DNA of 61,205 nt from Lachnospiraceae bacterium. Lineage in GTDB: Bacteria; Bacillota; Clostridia; Lachnospirales; Lachnospiraceae. Numbering within the stretch: position 1 is the stretch's first letter; every line of letters begins with the position of its first letter. The position numbers were made by a program, and so were the translations under genes. Below are positions 60,745 to 61,205 of the stretch, in pieces. The notes under the pieces are model-generated. The model saw only the letters and a list, made by a program, of their open reading frames with translations. It was not told the DNA's origin and did not search any database. Location of the stretch: NCBI GenBank assembly GCA_024693845.1, contig JAILKJ010000010.1, positions 1-61,205 of the forward strand, given 5' to 3'.

Positions 60745-61205
60745 TTACTTGACTTTTTCGCTTGCAATTTCTCCCACCATATATTTAGCATAATCCTTTG
60801 CAAGATTCGTATCATAAAGAATATTTCTATCCTCTGCGTATTCTATCAGAGCATCTTGTATCAGACTATGATATTTTACATGAACATTCTTCAATGCCCA
60901 TTCACCGCCCTCTATCTTGGAAAGAACAAGCCCGTCCTTAATATATGCAAGCACTCTTGCCAGATTCAATATAATATACAGCGGATTATCTGTGATTTCC
61001 TCTTCCGCTTCAGCAATATCATTCCAGATAGAGTCAATGTAATCCTGTACCGGTACGTCAGCAAAAATATCTTTGATAGAAGCGCCATATAGGCACTTGC
61101 CCCTATGGTTTATGATTGTAAAATGCGCAGCAAGGTCTTTATCCTCGCCCTTCATTTTCGAAATATAATCATCAGGATTCTTTCCGTACCAATCAAGATG
61201 TGCAA
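60745..61205 (-). CDS. AadA-like aminoglycoside adenylyltransferase, C-terminal part only
   Basis: The frame enters from the right edge, so the N-terminal nucleotidyltransferase domain is outside; an internal ATG at 61155 is not the start. Visible are HLDWYGKNPDDYISKMKGED, LAAHFTIINHRGKCLYG, and the helical C-terminal (DUF4111-type) motif NPLYIILNLARVLAYIKDGL followed by SKIEGGEWALKNVHVKYHSL. This is the substrate-binding half of streptomycin/spectinomycin adenylyltransferases (AadA/AAD9). Codon use is much more AT-rich than in its neighbours, a sign of transfer. Whether it confers resistance cannot be judged from a fragment. Confidence 0.88.
   Translation of the reverse strand, partial: AHLDWYGKNPDDYISKMKGEDKDLAAHFTIINHRGKCLYGASIKDIFADVPVQDYIDSIWNDIAEAEEEITDNPLYIILNLARVLAYIKDGLVLSKIEGGEWALKNVHVKYHSLIQDALIEYAEDRNILYDTNLAKDYAKYMVGEIASEKVK

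Overview
The window looks like a chromosomal segment of a motile, c-di-GMP-rich Clostridia bacterium, most likely Lachnospiraceae. The signs are the Firmicutes order hrcA-grpE-dnaK behind a perfect CIRCE element, DUF6465-like and DUF6033-like proteins (families I associate with Lachnospiraceae), a high-molecular-weight rubredoxin, strong AGGAGG-type ribosome binding sites, a sigma-D-like promoter, and very many GGDEF, EAL and hybrid-kinase proteins. G+C is near one half by eye, except for an AT-rich right edge.

Layout, left to right. (1) 1-3417: heat-shock operon on the minus strand, with dnaK cut by the window edge. (2) 3486-13152, minus: a Lys/Ala/Pro-repeat protein with its own promoter and terminator; then eight closely spaced genes that may form one operon: GIY-YIG protein, Cache-HAMP-GGDEF cyclase, degenerate-GGDEF/EAL protein, MBOAT acyltransferase, SGNH protein, aminotransferase, patatin and UppP. 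(3) 13213-17314: preQ1-I riboswitch with queT, an ABC exporter pair, an acyltransferase-3 and a membrane-anchored PEBP protein. (4) 17468-23570, plus: surface-polymer cluster (divergent MraY-like enzyme, MBOAT, SGNH protein, two CDP-glycerol glycerophosphotransferase-like enzymes). (5) 23571-40409, minus: eight genes with very short gaps encoding three hybrid histidine kinases, a response regulator, a REC-GGDEF protein, a LacI-like-sensor/GGDEF protein and a Na+:alanine-type symporter. One kinase contains a DegV-like lipid-binding domain between its receiver and Hpt domains, which is the most unusual item here. (6) 40624-45075, plus: CHASE-GGDEF cyclase followed by fructokinase, AGE-family isomerase and an RNA methyltransferase. 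(7) 45107-49471, minus: intracellular GH43 and a PAS/EAL protein with two degenerate GGDEF domains. (8) 49633-56061: MATE transporter, an unknown membrane protein, a DUF6033-like protein, rubredoxin, a nucleotidyltransferase, a transglutaminase-like protein, a GGDEF/EAL-type pseudogene and a LysR regulator. (9) 56062-56364: a compact divergent promoter region in which the LysR-type regulator faces a 20-codon gene with a perfect ribosome binding site and its own terminator. (10) 56365-60535, minus: acyltransferase-3, XRE-AbrB regulator, PrsW-like membrane protein lacking its catalytic glutamates, membrane zinc-ribbon protein and an S66 peptidase. (11) 60745 to the edge: an AT-rich AadA-like adenylyltransferase, partial.

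How the parts fit together (inference): the window is dominated by second-messenger and phosphorelay signalling placed beside the likely outputs, namely acylated surface polymers, sugar catabolism and cell-envelope enzymes. No tRNA, rRNA, CRISPR array, insertion sequence or prophage was recognised.
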